The notes under the pieces: model-generated | Databases searched by the model: none | What the model was told of the DNA's origin: nothing | Seen by the model: only the letters and a program-made list of their open reading frames with translations | Made by a program: the position numbers and the translations under genes | Assembly: GCF_963677065.1 (NCBI RefSeq) | Contig: NZ_OY781872.1 | Location: 1,607,419 to 1,671,418, forward strand | Direction: 5' to 3' | DNA: 64,000 nucleotides | DNA from: an uncultured Methanoregula sp. | GTDB lineage: Archaea > Halobacteriota > Methanomicrobia > Methanomicrobiales > Methanospirillaceae | Shown: positions 38,181 through 47,022 of the stretch, piece by piece | How positions within the stretch are numbered: position 1 is the stretch's first letter | How the letters are laid out: each line of letters begins with the position of its first letter

Positions 38181-39623
38181 ATGTCGTTGTTTGTAGTCGG
38201 GACTTCATCCCATGTTGGCAAGAGCGTGACCGTTGCTGCTATCTGCCGCTGTCTGGTGCGCCGGGGAATGACGGTTGCACCTTTCAAGTCCCAGAACATG
38301 AGCCTGAACTCGTATGTCACTCCCGATGGGGGAGAGATTGGGATGGCCCAGGCCATGCAGGCCACGGCGGCAAAGCTCCTGCCTCATACGGATATGAATC
38401 CGGTCCTTCTCAAACCCAAAGGGGATTCTACCTCGCAGGTGGTTCTCAACGGACGGCCCTACAAGGATGTCCCTATCGGTGAATATTACCGGGAAACCCC
38501 GTTTTTACTCGAAACGGCCCTTGCCTCCTACCGCCGCCTTGAATCCGAGTACGGGCAGGTTGTCGTGGAAGGAGCCGGTGGTGCTGCAGAGATCAATCTC
38601 TATGACCGGGATATTGCCAACACCCAGCTGGCCAAATGCCTTAACATCCCCCTGGTGCTGGTTGCCGATATCGAACGGGGCGGGGTGTTCGCCCAGGTTT
38701 ACGGTACGATCTCGCTTTTACCGGAGGATATCCGGCCCCTTGTCAGGGGGATCATTATCAACAAGTTCCGGGGAGACCCGGCAATATTTATTCCCGGGAT
38801 CCGGCAGATTGAAGATCTCTGTGGTGTGCCGGTTCTCGGAGTTGTTCCGTACTTCTCTCTCCCGCTTCCCAGCGAAGATTCTCTCTCTATCGGGGATAAG
38901 AGACCATCAGCTGCAATGATCCGGATAGCGGTCATAAGGCTTCCCCGGATCTCGAATTTTACGGATTTTGAACTCCTGGAACAACATGCTTCGGTCGAAT
39001 ATATCCCCCCCGGGGCATCCCTTGATGGGTATGACTGTGTGATTCTGCCGGGTACCAAGAATACGATCGAGGATCTTCAGGAACTCAGAAAAACCGGTAT
39101 GGACGATGAACTGCGCCGGGCCCGGGAACAGAAGATACCGATCATCGGCATCTGCGGCGGGTACCAGATGCTTGGTACCACGCTCATTGATGCGGGATTT
39201 GAATCATCTGAAGGAACCTATGAAGGCTTGGGACTACTCGATTGTGTTACGCATTTTGTCTCGTATGAGAAGATGACGACCCAGGTTACCCGGACGGCCT
39301 GCAATGTTCCCCCGATCCTTTCGGCAGCCGGGAAAGTAACCGGCTATGAGATTCATATGGGAACAACGGTCCTAGGCTCCGGCAAGGAAGCTCTTGAGGG
39401 GGACGGCCTTGCCAGTGATGACGGCCTTGTTTTCGGAACCTACCTGCATGGTCTCTTCCAGAATCCGTCAGCGGCAAACGCTCTGCTCTCCTACCTGTAC
39501 GCAAAGAAAGGGCTGCCATTTGATCCTGTTGAGGTTTCAGCCGATCCGTATGACCTGCTTGCGGAGATCTATGAGAACCACGTGGACATGGATGCTATCG
39601 AGGCGCTTGTAAAGGGCGCATAA
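38181..39623 (+). CDS. cobQ: cobyric acid synthase (cobalamin biosynthesis)
   Basis: Amidates adenosyl-cobyrinic acid a,c-diamide at four side chains using glutamine and ATP. The N-terminal P-loop-like SLFVVGTSSHVGKSVT and FKSQNMSLNS belong to the synthetase part; the C-terminal glutamine amidotransferase part has GICGGYQMLG with the nucleophilic Cys and a late GLFQN segment after the catalytic His. The ATG at 38181 matches the family start; an ATG ten codons earlier is possible. Length 480 is normal. It stands alone; other cob genes are not in the window. Confidence 0.93.
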   Translation: MSLFVVGTSSHVGKSVTVAAICRCLVRRGMTVAPFKSQNMSLNSYVTPDGGEIGMAQAMQATAAKLLPHTDMNPVLLKPKGDSTSQVVLNGRPYKDVPIGEYYRETPFLLETALASYRRLESEYGQVVVEGAGGAAEINLYDRDIANTQLAKCLNIPLVLVADIERGGVFAQVYGTISLLPEDIRPLVRGIIINKFRGDPAIFIPGIRQIEDLCGVPVLGVVPYFSLPLPSEDSLSIGDKRPSAAMIRIAVIRLPRISNFTDFELLEQHASVEYIPPGASLDGYDCVILPGTKNTIEDLQELRKTGMDDELRRAREQKIPIIGICGGYQMLGTTLIDAGFESSEGTYEGLGLLDCVTHFVSYEKMTTQVTRTACNVPPILSAAGKVTGYEIHMGTTVLGSGKEALEGDGLASDDGLVFGTYLHGLFQNPSAANALLSYLYAKKGLPFDPVEVSADPYDLLAEIYENHVDMDAIEALVKGA

Positions 39624-39648
39624 ATACGGGCTTTGCGAAATGGGTTAT

Positions 39649-40401
39649 TTACCGTAAGCCGGGCCCCTCGTAACAGGTGGATTCAATCGTTTGTGTTTTT
39701 TCAAACCCCAGTACCCGTGCAATATGTGCAAGCTCGTTCGGGGACGCTGGTCGGACTTGGTCATCTGTACCCGGCCGGTCCAGGGTATTGAGCTGCACCC
39801 GGTCAGGATGAATGGCGTATATTGCATCCCGCAGCCCGGCCAATTCCAGGTCAGAAGTATTGAGGCCCGGAATGATGAAGATCTCCAGCCAGATCTCACC
39901 CCGGTACTCCTCACGGAATCGAAGAAGACCTTCAAGAATACCAGCAGGATCCATCCCCGGCACGGGCCGGTGCATGGCCTGGAAAGTCCCGTTGATCGCA
40001 GTCGAGAACGTGGGCAGCACGACATCAGTAGGCATCAGGGCTGCTCTGACTGCTGGATCGGAAAGGAGGCTGCTGTTGGTGAGAACGGCGATACGGTACT
40101 CGGGGAACCGGTCTTTGAGGAACCGGATGACCCTGCCGATACTCAGGGAGAGTGTGGGTTCGCCGGAACCGGCAAAGGTGATATAATCAAGGGCCGGGGA
40201 CGAGGAGAGGAAGTGCGAGAGTTCAGAGATGACTTCCTCAGTCGGGATAAACTCCTGCCTCTCATTGGTTGCATTCGTTGTTTTGCCGCACTCGCAGTAC
40301 ACGCAGTCGTAATTGCAGGTCTTCAGGGGGACGAGATCGACCCCGAGCGATCTTCCAAGCCGGCGTGAACTCACCGGGCCAAAGAGGTAGCGGTAGTGCA
40401 T
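39649..40401 (-). CDS. radical SAM protein
   Basis: A 250-residue radical SAM enzyme with CNYDCVYC (CxxxCxxC) at residues 29-36, the [4Fe-4S]/SAM motif, then the SAM-contact GSGEPTLS. The N-terminus MHYRYLFGPVSSRRLGRSLG is typical of a family of uncharacterised archaeal and bacterial Fe-S oxidoreductases. The open frame extends to 40440, but the ATG at 40401 fits homologs. Convergent with cobQ. Substrate unknown. Confidence 0.9.
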   Translation of the reverse strand: MHYRYLFGPVSSRRLGRSLGVDLVPLKTCNYDCVYCECGKTTNATNERQEFIPTEEVISELSHFLSSSPALDYITFAGSGEPTLSLSIGRVIRFLKDRFPEYRIAVLTNSSLLSDPAVRAALMPTDVVLPTFSTAINGTFQAMHRPVPGMDPAGILEGLLRFREEYRGEIWLEIFIIPGLNTSDLELAGLRDAIYAIHPDRVQLNTLDRPGTDDQVRPASPNELAHIARVLGFEKTQTIESTCYEGPGLR

Positions 40402-40478
40402 GGAGTACGGTTGATTGACCTGCCAGCAGGATAAAACCAATGGTAAAAACAGGGAATATGCCAGTGCCCGAACCGGGA

Positions 40479-40745
40479 TCAGCTGATGATATTGGTGATG
40501 CTGTGGAATCCCCCGCCCTGCCGGTCAGCACATTTCACGGCTTCTGCTTTTGTGAGATCCACTTTCTCGGTGATCCTGCATTTCGTGCAATAGGCCAGTG
40601 ACGGGGACTTGACGTATTTCCCGCCAACCAGGAACTCCCTGCAGTGTATGCAGAAACTGCAGTTCTCAAGCGGCTCTTTCTTGTCGGGAAGGCACTGGAC
40701 CCTCCCCTTTACGGCCGGAAGCACCCGGTAATCCTCATCAGGCAT
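40479..40745 (-). CDS. cysteine-rich zinc-binding hypothetical protein (88 residues)
   Basis: Starts at the ATG at 40745 with GAGGAG about ten bases upstream. It holds CSFCIHC, YCTKC and a further KCADR cysteine, enough for one or two zinc ribbons. It is divergent from the nucleotidyltransferase at 40849. The rest is charged and helical. No named family recognised. Confidence 0.7.
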   Translation of the reverse strand: MPDEDYRVLPAVKGRVQCLPDKKEPLENCSFCIHCREFLVGGKYVKSPSLAYCTKCRITEKVDLTKAEAVKCADRQGGGFHSITNIIS

Positions 40746-40848
40746 GGGGTTGTTTCTCCTCGTATAGCGTTTGTCTTCCCGACTATAAAGACAACCGATG
40801 AGCAGGGAATCACTACAATTAAGAGCCATACAACCCGATTACTCTGGC

Positions 40849-42027
40849 ATGAAGGTGTGTATTATGTGCGGGGGGGAAGGCACCCGACTCCGCCCGCTCA
40901 CGTTCGAACGGCCCAAACCCTGTATCCCCATCGTCAACCGCCCGTCTATCCAGCATCTCGTCGCACACCTCACGAATCTGGGGTTCCGGGAAGTGGTCCT
41001 GACCCTGGGTTACATGGGAACTGCGATCGAGGAAGCGCTTGGCGATGGATCGTTCTTCGGTGCCGAGATTACGTATGTTCATGAAACAACGAAACTCGGT
41101 ACTGCCGGCAGTGTGAAAAATGCCCAGAAATATCTTGACGGACAGGATTTTCTCGTTGTGGGTGGTGACCATGTCACGGATCTCAATGTCCTTGAATTCT
41201 ACCGGGCCCACCAGAAAGAGAAGGCCATGGTCAGCATCGGCCTGATCTCCATCGATGATCCCGGCGAATATGGTATTGCCGAGATGGATGTCGGGTATGA
41301 GATCCGACGCTTCAAGGAGAAACCCGCTCCCGGCGAGATCTTCTCGAATCTCGCGAGCACCGGGATGTATGTCTGCAGTCCTGAAGTGTTCGATCATATC
41401 CCTGCCGAGACCAAGTATGATTTTGCCCGCGATCTCTTCCCCAAACTCATGGGCGAGGGGCATGTACTCAAGGGCTGGTTTGCCCGGGGCAACTGGACGG
41501 ATGTCGGGAGCCCCCATTCACTCCGCCAGGCTGAACGGTGGAAGTTGCAGGATATCGAATTCACGGATATCATAGGAGATCTCTCCATGCATGGCGCACA
41601 GGTTCACGGCCCGGTGCAGCTGGGCGGTTCTATCACCCTTGGGAAGAACACCAAAGTGATTGGCCCGGTAGCAATTGGCTCCGGTACAACCATCGGCGAT
41701 AATGTCCTCATTGGTCCTTACACGAGCATCGGCGAGAAGTGCATTCTCCGGAACAATGTCAAGGTCTTCTCATCCTCCCTTTACAACCGTGTCATCATCG
41801 GAGCCAATACCACGGTTTCAGGTAGTATCATGGACAATGATACGCATATCGGCGAGCACTGCAGTATTGAGAACGACACGGTGATCGGGCCCCGGGTTGT
41901 CCTGAGGGATCGTGTAGTTGTCCACTCCAAGACCCGCCTCTGGCCGGAAGTCGTGATTACCGATGGGACGGTTGTAAAAGAGCATGTTCTCAATGACAAG
42001 TTTGACGTGCGCTGCGAGGGGTCATAA
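40849..42027 (+). CDS. sugar-1-phosphate nucleotidyltransferase with left-handed beta-helix tail
   Basis: A 392-residue enzyme: the N-terminal NTP-transferase domain has MCGGEGTRLRPLTFERPKP (nucleotide loop) and VVGGDHVTDLNV (metal Asp), and the C-terminal 150 residues are hexapeptide repeats (IGDNVLIGPYTSIGEKC...IGANTTVSGSI) of a left-handed beta-helix. It makes NDP-sugars (mannose-, glucose- or N-acetylglucosamine-type) for glycans; which sugar cannot be told from sequence alone. The ATG at 40849 matches family starts. Confidence 0.92.
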   Translation: MKVCIMCGGEGTRLRPLTFERPKPCIPIVNRPSIQHLVAHLTNLGFREVVLTLGYMGTAIEEALGDGSFFGAEITYVHETTKLGTAGSVKNAQKYLDGQDFLVVGGDHVTDLNVLEFYRAHQKEKAMVSIGLISIDDPGEYGIAEMDVGYEIRRFKEKPAPGEIFSNLASTGMYVCSPEVFDHIPAETKYDFARDLFPKLMGEGHVLKGWFARGNWTDVGSPHSLRQAERWKLQDIEFTDIIGDLSMHGAQVHGPVQLGGSITLGKNTKVIGPVAIGSGTTIGDNVLIGPYTSIGEKCILRNNVKVFSSSLYNRVIIGANTTVSGSIMDNDTHIGEHCSIENDTVIGPRVVLRDRVVVHSKTRLWPEVVITDGTVVKEHVLNDKFDVRCEGS

Positions 42028-42060
42028 CAACCCCTGAAAAACTGACTTTTTTATCTTTTT
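42018..42060. terminator. shared terminator between convergent genes
   Basis: A GGGGT/ACCCC inverted repeat spans the nucleotidyltransferase stop, followed by T6 and T5 tracts at 42047-42060 in a 23-base gap between convergent genes. Confidence 0.45.
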
Positions 42061-42833
42061 ACCAGCCGGTGGGTGATCGCCACCAGCGGGTGGCGGGCAT
42101 AATCGAGAACCTGGATATCGTCGAGTGTCTTCAAGTTCATCGCATGTGCGGTCCTCTCCATCCCGAGTTCGATGTCCTCGCGAATTTCAATGATATACGC
42201 ATCCAGTGCGGTAAGACCCATCCGTTTTGCTGCAACTGCCCGGTGATGGCCGTCGACAAGGATGATCCTGGTGGGGCGCTTGACAACAATAATGGGTTCG
42301 GCAAGCCCCTTCTTGATCTCGTAAATCCTTCCCTCCAGTTCATCTTCGTAGATCTTCGACTGGGTCGGGAGGAGATCCTTGACCGGCACGGTTCCCCGGT
42401 CAAGCGTGGGATCCACTCCATAGAGTTTCTTGAGGGTGGTGATAAAATTGAAAACTTTCTCCGGAGAGACGTGTTCGATCTGCGACCGGATCACGTCTGA
42501 GTTTGAAATGATCCCGAGAAGGTGGTTCTTCTCATCAACAACCGGAAGTTTCTGGATGCCTGAACGGAAGATGACCCGGGCAGCATCGTTGATATCCATA
42601 TCGGGGTCGGCAACGATCAGGTTATCCGACATGACCTGGCTGATTGGCGTCGAAGCTTCCACGAACAGAAGGTCCCTGGCGGAAATATATCCTACGACAA
42701 CCGAACCGTCCACGACAGGGAACCCGTCATGATGGGTCTTTTGTATCTTTTCGATGACGTTCTTCGCTTTGCCGGTGAGATCAACACTGACGACATCGTA
42801 GGTCATGTAGTCCTTGACCTTCTTTTTTTCCAT
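42051..42833 (-). CDS. CBS-pair plus ParB/sulfiredoxin-like domain protein
   Basis: About 260 residues. Two CBS repeats fill residues 5-120 (MTYDVVSVDL...GFPVVDGSVVVGYISARDLL; LPVVDEKNHLLGIISNSDVI), which usually bind adenine nucleotides. A ParB N-like domain follows (KIYEDELEGRIYEIKKGLAEPIIVVKRP...VDGHHRAVAAKRMG). Such fusions occur widely in methanogens and are thought to regulate by energy state; the target is unknown. The ATG at 42833 precedes the CBS domain; a start seven codons earlier is possible. Confidence 0.88.
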   Translation of the reverse strand: MEKKKVKDYMTYDVVSVDLTGKAKNVIEKIQKTHHDGFPVVDGSVVVGYISARDLLFVEASTPISQVMSDNLIVADPDMDINDAARVIFRSGIQKLPVVDEKNHLLGIISNSDVIRSQIEHVSPEKVFNFITTLKKLYGVDPTLDRGTVPVKDLLPTQSKIYEDELEGRIYEIKKGLAEPIIVVKRPTRIILVDGHHRAVAAKRMGLTALDAYIIEIREDIELGMERTAHAMNLKTLDDIQVLDYARHPLVAITHRLVKR

Positions 42834-42919
42834 CAATAGAATTATTGATGCCAATTAATAAAAGGGATTGCAAAAACCAAAAAAGAGATAAGTGATTGAG
42901 GGATTTTGGCACTTTTTTA

Positions 42920-43393
42920 TTATTCTATCTCGATTCGGGAACGGGACGGAATCGTTGTCTTTTTAAGCCGGACCTCCAGTACCCCGTTCTTGAACGAGGC
43001 TCTGGAACCCTCGTCTTTGACGTCTGTGGGGAGCGCAACAATCCGGCGCATCGATCCTGATACGCGTTCCCGTACATAATAGTCTTTACCTTTCTCCTCT
43101 TTCTCGTTGCTCCGGTCGCAGGATATTTCAAGTGCCCGCGGATTCAGGAGCTGGAGCGATACGGTCTCTTTATCAGCGCCCGGGAGATCTGCGGCAACAA
43201 TAACTTCATCGTCATGCTCCCGAACATCAACCCTGAATTCGCCGCGGATTGCAGGAAGCATGCGATCGCTGACTCCTCCGGCGGGAAGGAGCCGGTGACC
43301 GGATGAGGTGGTCTGGAACAGGGCGTCGAGATCCGATCTCATCTCTTCCATCTCGCGCCACATAGACTCGAATGGATAACGTCTCCATACCAT
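42920..43393 (-). CDS. hsp20: small heat shock protein Hsp20
   Basis: A 157-residue alpha-crystallin chaperone. The core domain (residues 50-150) contains FRVDVREHDDEVIVAADLPGADKE and ends with the family ASFKNGVLEVRLKK; a short C-terminal tail follows. It prevents aggregation of unfolded proteins. The ATG at 43393 has a perfect AAAGGAGGAAA Shine-Dalgarno. A strong archaeal promoter lies upstream. Confidence 0.95.
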   Translation of the reverse strand: MVWRRYPFESMWREMEEMRSDLDALFQTTSSGHRLLPAGGVSDRMLPAIRGEFRVDVREHDDEVIVAADLPGADKETVSLQLLNPRALEISCDRSNEKEEKGKDYYVRERVSGSMRRIVALPTDVKDEGSRASFKNGVLEVRLKKTTIPSRSRIEIE

Positions 43394-43461
43394 GGTTTTT
43401 TCCTCCTTTCTGGAAGTCTTTACCCCGCATTGGTTTTGGGGATAACTCAAAGTTAGTAATT

Positions 43462-43482
43462 ATTATATATAAATATTTCTTT
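43462..43482 (-). promoter_or_regulatory. archaeal BRE/TATA promoter of hsp20
   Basis: On the minus strand, AAAGAAATATTTATATATAA shows a purine-rich BRE followed by an optimal TATA box. It lies about 70 bases before the hsp20 start, giving a leader of about 45 bases with the Shine-Dalgarno. The divergent FKBP-like gene starts at 43550, so regulatory sequences may be shared. Confidence 0.7.
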
Positions 43483-43549
43483 AAAACCGAAATAAAGCGG
43501 AATAGTTTATGACGCTCTGGTTCCGATGTAGTAGGGAGGCACAGAAAGC

Positions 43550-44239
43550 ATGGGTGAAAAGAAACGAAAAGAAGCCGCGACAAAGAACTGGAAAAAGATA
43601 GTCGCGATTGTTGCCGGAGTACTCTTTGTTGTACTCATGGTAGTGTCATCGATGGGATCCTCCTGGATCAGCAGTTTCGCGGTTGCAAAACCCGGGGATA
43701 GTCTCACGCTTGATTATACCCTTTATGACTCATCCGGCAGCCCGATTGTCACGACCGACCAGCAGATCTTCAAGAATGCAGCCGCGAAAGGCGGTGCTAT
43801 GATCTACTCAAAACAGTTGTCCGTTATTGCCAACCAGTCGTACACTGATTCGGTGTACCCGGTTGATGTATATACAATCGGGAACGGCTGGGGCAACCAG
43901 TTCGCGTTCTTCCCCAACGAGTACACTGCGATCAGTTCCGGTATTGTCGGGATGAAAACCAATGAACAGAAGACGATCCGTCTTCCTGCCGATTCCTCCA
44001 TGACCCAGCTCTGGACTACGGATCAGCTCCTGCGGAACAATGTCAACCTTTCAAACATCAGAGTCGGCGATGTTCTTGCCATGGGGGTCTCAAACAATCC
44101 CCTGGAAGAGAAGAGCAATACCACCGCCCTCAACTTCCGCGTTGCAGAGATTACCGGGAAGACCGACTCCGGTGCAACCGTTGACTTCGGGTACCCCCGG
44201 ATTGACGTCAAGGTAGCAGCGATCAATACAAAGCACTGA
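43550..44239 (+). CDS. membrane-anchored FKBP-type peptidyl-prolyl isomerase-like protein
   Basis: A 229-residue protein with a basic N-terminus, one membrane helix at 17-37 (IVAIVAGVLFVVLMVVSSM) and an outside FKBP/SlyD-like domain starting AKPGDSLTLDYTLYDSSGSPI with GIVGMKTNEQKTIRLPAD. A large insert (residues 85-125) interrupts the domain. It would assist folding outside the membrane. GGGAGGC precedes the ATG by about ten bases. It is divergent from hsp20. Confidence 0.83.
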   Translation: MGEKKRKEAATKNWKKIVAIVAGVLFVVLMVVSSMGSSWISSFAVAKPGDSLTLDYTLYDSSGSPIVTTDQQIFKNAAAKGGAMIYSKQLSVIANQSYTDSVYPVDVYTIGNGWGNQFAFFPNEYTAISSGIVGMKTNEQKTIRLPADSSMTQLWTTDQLLRNNVNLSNIRVGDVLAMGVSNNPLEEKSNTTALNFRVAEITGKTDSGATVDFGYPRIDVKVAAINTKH

Positions 44240-44250
44240 CCTTCAACCAA

Positions 44251-44262
44251 TCTTTTTTAATC
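44251..44262 (+). terminator. T-run after the FKBP-like gene
   Basis: TCTTTTTTAATC shortly after the stop on the plus strand, in the 45-base gap to the thioredoxin-like gene. Confidence 0.35.
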
Positions 44263-44284
44263 TCATTGATACTATCTAGGCTTC

Positions 44285-44545
44285 ATGGCACTGCAAGTAC
44301 TTTGCTTTTTCCAGCCTGGATGCATGGGGTGCATGGAGCAGGCTCCTATCAATGCCGGGGTCCAGAAAACGCTCAACCTCACCATCGAAGAGATTGATGC
44401 GGTAAAAAATCCGCAGTATATCAAACAATACCAGCTGACGGCAACCCCTACGATTCTCGTGCTGAAGGATGGCAAAGTCCTTGAGCGGTTTGAAGGGGTT
44501 GTCCATGCAGAACAACTGGAATCCGTGTTGAAAAAATATCTATAA
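44285..44545 (+). CDS. thioredoxin-like protein with CMGC active site
   Basis: An 86-residue small thioredoxin/glutaredoxin-fold protein. The redox motif PGCMGCMEQAP is at residues 11-21 and the cis-Pro is in TATPTILVL. The C-terminal helix HAEQLESVLKKYL is typical. Small archaeal thioredoxins of this type reduce cytoplasmic disulfides. The final six bases overlap the convergent zinc protein gene. Confidence 0.88.
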   Translation: MALQVLCFFQPGCMGCMEQAPINAGVQKTLNLTIEEIDAVKNPQYIKQYQLTATPTILVLKDGKVLERFEGVVHAEQLESVLKKYL

Positions 44546-45115
44546 CCGGGTGCCGTAAATCCGCTTCACACGGTGGGCCACGGTCTTCCAGCCCTCTTTT
44601 CTCATCAGCGGTCCGTCGCGCAACTTGAGGTGGGATATCTTGAACCGTTTCCCGGAGACCACATACATCTCTCCGACAACAAATGCCTGTTCCCCGTCGC
44701 AGGGCATGTAAACGGGAATGGTTTTCCTTCCGTCATGGATGGAGATCTTGACTACCACCTGCTCGATGGCCCGGGTCCAGAGCGCGGTGATATCCGCAGC
44801 TTTCGCACGCTGGGGACGTTTATCCCCGCACTCGATGGAGGTGACCTCGACTCCGAATGCATCGTCCCCGCATTCGGCTACAAGGTGATCGTCAACGCTG
44901 CACTCGTCGTCTTCGGCAAGTTCTATCCCGCAGACCCTGGAGGTTCCTTCGCGGGAGACGATGGCCTTGATCATGAGCGCCTGCGGTTCGCGTTCCTTTG
45001 GGATCCGCTGGTGGTGGCCGCAGGTTGTGCACCGGACCAGAAGATCGCGGGATTCGGCCACGACTTCGTGTTCGGTCTCATCATTGCACTCCGGGCAGGG
45101 GACGGTGATAAACAT
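44540..45115 (-). CDS. HVO_0476-type zinc finger protein
   Basis: A 191-residue protein whose N-terminal zinc ribbon (CPECNDETEHEVV...VRCTTCGHHQRIP) precedes a beta-rich region found as one conserved unit in euryarchaea. It starts at the ATG at 45115, since the frame open to 45238 crosses the divergent gene at 45149. Function not established; nucleic acid binding is plausible. Confidence 0.85.
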   Translation of the reverse strand: MFITVPCPECNDETEHEVVAESRDLLVRCTTCGHHQRIPKEREPQALMIKAIVSREGTSRVCGIELAEDDECSVDDHLVAECGDDAFGVEVTSIECGDKRPQRAKAADITALWTRAIEQVVVKISIHDGRKTIPVYMPCDGEQAFVVGEMYVVSGKRFKISHLKLRDGPLMRKEGWKTVAHRVKRIYGTRL

Positions 45116-45148
45116 TGAATATGAATGGCAACCCTCACATGATAAAGC

Positions 45149-45577
45149 ATGGAGGCGCAGGAGATCATCCGGTGCAGGGGGCATCCGCTTGTCCTTGGCA
45201 CCCACCCGACAACATTTGAAGTGACCCGCGAGGATCACCTGACGGCAAACGGAAACTGTATCATCGGTATCGCCGCGGATAAGGGGTGCAGCGGGCTTTC
45301 TTCAGCATTCAGAAATCTGCTTGCGCACAATGATGCCGTGCTCCAGACCCATCTTGAATGCGAAGGGGTTACGGTCACGATCCGATCAAGCGGGTCGTCG
45401 GAGATGACCCTGGATCATCCGACCGATATGGTCTGGCGCAGGAGCGGTTTTGTCTGCGGGCGGACCATTGGCATCCGATCCGATACCGTTGCGCAGACCC
45501 TGCCCCGGGAGCTGATAAACAATCTGGTGCAGGGAAAAGAGATGGTAGTTACCCTGACGGCTATGCGTCCCGGCTGA
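45149..45577 (+). CDS. DUF371 family protein
   Basis: A 142-residue archaeal protein with the DUF371 pattern: GHPLVLGTHPTTFEVTREDHLTANGNCIIGIAADKGC, then a beta-rich second half ending LVQGKEMVVTLTAM. Function unknown. It shares a 33-base intergenic region with the zinc finger gene and its 3' end overlaps xseB on the other strand by 17 bases. Confidence 0.9.
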   Translation: MEAQEIIRCRGHPLVLGTHPTTFEVTREDHLTANGNCIIGIAADKGCSGLSSAFRNLLAHNDAVLQTHLECEGVTVTIRSSGSSEMTLDHPTDMVWRRSGFVCGRTIGIRSDTVAQTLPRELINNLVQGKEMVVTLTAMRPG

Positions 45578-45746
45578 GGGTTGTGATCTTCAGTTCAGCT
45601 TCCGCAAGCAGGGATTCGCACTGCTTAACAAGAGCTGCGCCCTGTTCGTAGAGTTTCATGCTCTCCTCGAGGCTCGTGTTCCCGTCTTCGATCTTCTCAA
45701 TGATGGTTTTTAAGTGTTCTATTTTTGTCTCATATGTTTCTGTCAT
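45561..45746 (-). CDS. xseB: exodeoxyribonuclease VII small subunit
   Basis: A 61-residue helical-hairpin protein with the family motif IEDGNTSLEESMKLYEQGAALVK, typical of XseB, several of which coat one XseA. It starts at the ATG at 45746 and overlaps the xseA stop by 17 bases. Together the subunits form a single-strand DNA exonuclease that is mainly bacterial. Confidence 0.93.
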   Translation of the reverse strand: MTETYETKIEHLKTIIEKIEDGNTSLEESMKLYEQGAALVKQCESLLAEAELKITTLSRDA

Positions 45747-46980
45747 GATCCACACGCTCCACGATCACCTGGCTGCTGCCGTCAAGAAACCTGAGTTTCA
45801 GCCGGTCGTTCACAGCAAGTGTCCCTGCACTTTTCTGGAGTTTTCCTTCCCTCTCTGCCACACAATATCCCCGCGCCAGTACAGAGAGCGGGTTTGCTCC
45901 CTCAAGTGCGGTTTTCATCTCGGAGAGGATGAGGCGTTCACGCTCGATTCTGGTCGTGCATGACCGTTCCAGCCTCTCTGCAAGATCTGCGGTATTCTGT
46001 TTGCGCTCACCGATCTTCCGCGCGAGACGCTGCGGCCGGAGCCTGTCCCGAAGTCCCTGCACTTCCTCCTTTGCCCAGGACACCCGTCCCTGCAGGGCCA
46101 TAAGCAGCCTCGTGTTCTGCTCCCCCAGGTAGCGAAGAAGGACATTCCGGTCCGGAACTGCGAGTTCTGCGGCAGCAGAGGGTGTCGGTGCCCGCATATC
46201 CGCAGCAAGATCGGCAAGCGTGACATCCACTTCATGCCCGATGGCACTTATCACCGGCACCGGGCTGTTGGCAATTGCCCGGACAACATCCGGGTGATTG
46301 AACCCGAAGAGATCCTCAAAACTGCCTCCGCCCCGGGCAACGATGATCACATCCACGAGCCTCTCGACCCTCCGTATGGCTGCAGCAATCTCGGTGTGGG
46401 CGGTCTCTCCCTGAACGGCTGTGGGGGAGATGATGATCTCGATCGGGTACCTCCGCTCCACGACATTCCGTATATCGTGAATGACCGCACCGGTCTCGGA
46501 TGTCACAACCCCCACTCTTCTGGGAAATGGGGGGAGGCTCCGTTTACGATCCTGGGAGAAGCATCCTTCCGCGGCAAGCTCTTTTTTCCATTTCTCCACG
46601 AGCAGGTACTTCTCCCCAAGCCCGGCTTTTTCCATTCCTTTGACCTGGAACTGGTAAGCCCCGTGGGGTGCGTACAGGGTGACTGACCCGGACAGGATCA
46701 CTTCCATCCCATCTTCCGGATTGAATATGAGCCGATCTGCATCCGAGCGCCACATCACGCACTTGATGACTGCAGCGGTGCTTCCCCCGCCTTTCTCTGA
46801 CAGGTTGAAGTACCGGTGACCCCGGCCATGGTGCTTGTAGTTTGTAATCTCACCCCTGACCCGGATGTCCTGCACCCGTGGGTCATCGAGCAGACCGGCT
46901 ATGATTGCAGACAGTTCCGACACGAGCAGGGGCTCGGCTATCTTTACGGCAGGTTCCTCCGGGGTGTTGAACCAGTCCAT
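45730..46980 (-). CDS. xseA: exodeoxyribonuclease VII large subunit
   Basis: A 416-residue catalytic subunit: an N-terminal OB-fold (VRGEITNYKHHGRGHRYFNLSEK), the catalytic domain with VVTSETGAVIHDI, VDVIIVARGGGSFEDLFGFN and SAIGHEVDVTLADLAADMRAPTPSAAAE, and C-terminal coiled coils that bind XseB. It degrades single-stranded DNA from both ends without metal. Presence in an archaeon points to an old bacterial origin. The ATG at 46980 follows two TTG codons that could also initiate. Confidence 0.94.
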   Translation of the reverse strand: MDWFNTPEEPAVKIAEPLLVSELSAIIAGLLDDPRVQDIRVRGEITNYKHHGRGHRYFNLSEKGGGSTAAVIKCVMWRSDADRLIFNPEDGMEVILSGSVTLYAPHGAYQFQVKGMEKAGLGEKYLLVEKWKKELAAEGCFSQDRKRSLPPFPRRVGVVTSETGAVIHDIRNVVERRYPIEIIISPTAVQGETAHTEIAAAIRRVERLVDVIIVARGGGSFEDLFGFNHPDVVRAIANSPVPVISAIGHEVDVTLADLAADMRAPTPSAAAELAVPDRNVLLRYLGEQNTRLLMALQGRVSWAKEEVQGLRDRLRPQRLARKIGERKQNTADLAERLERSCTTRIERERLILSEMKTALEGANPLSVLARGYCVAEREGKLQKSAGTLAVNDRLKLRFLDGSSQVIVERVDHDRNI

Positions 46981-47022
46981 CAACAATTATTAGGCTAAAA
47001 CCGCATATCAAGTAGTACTACC

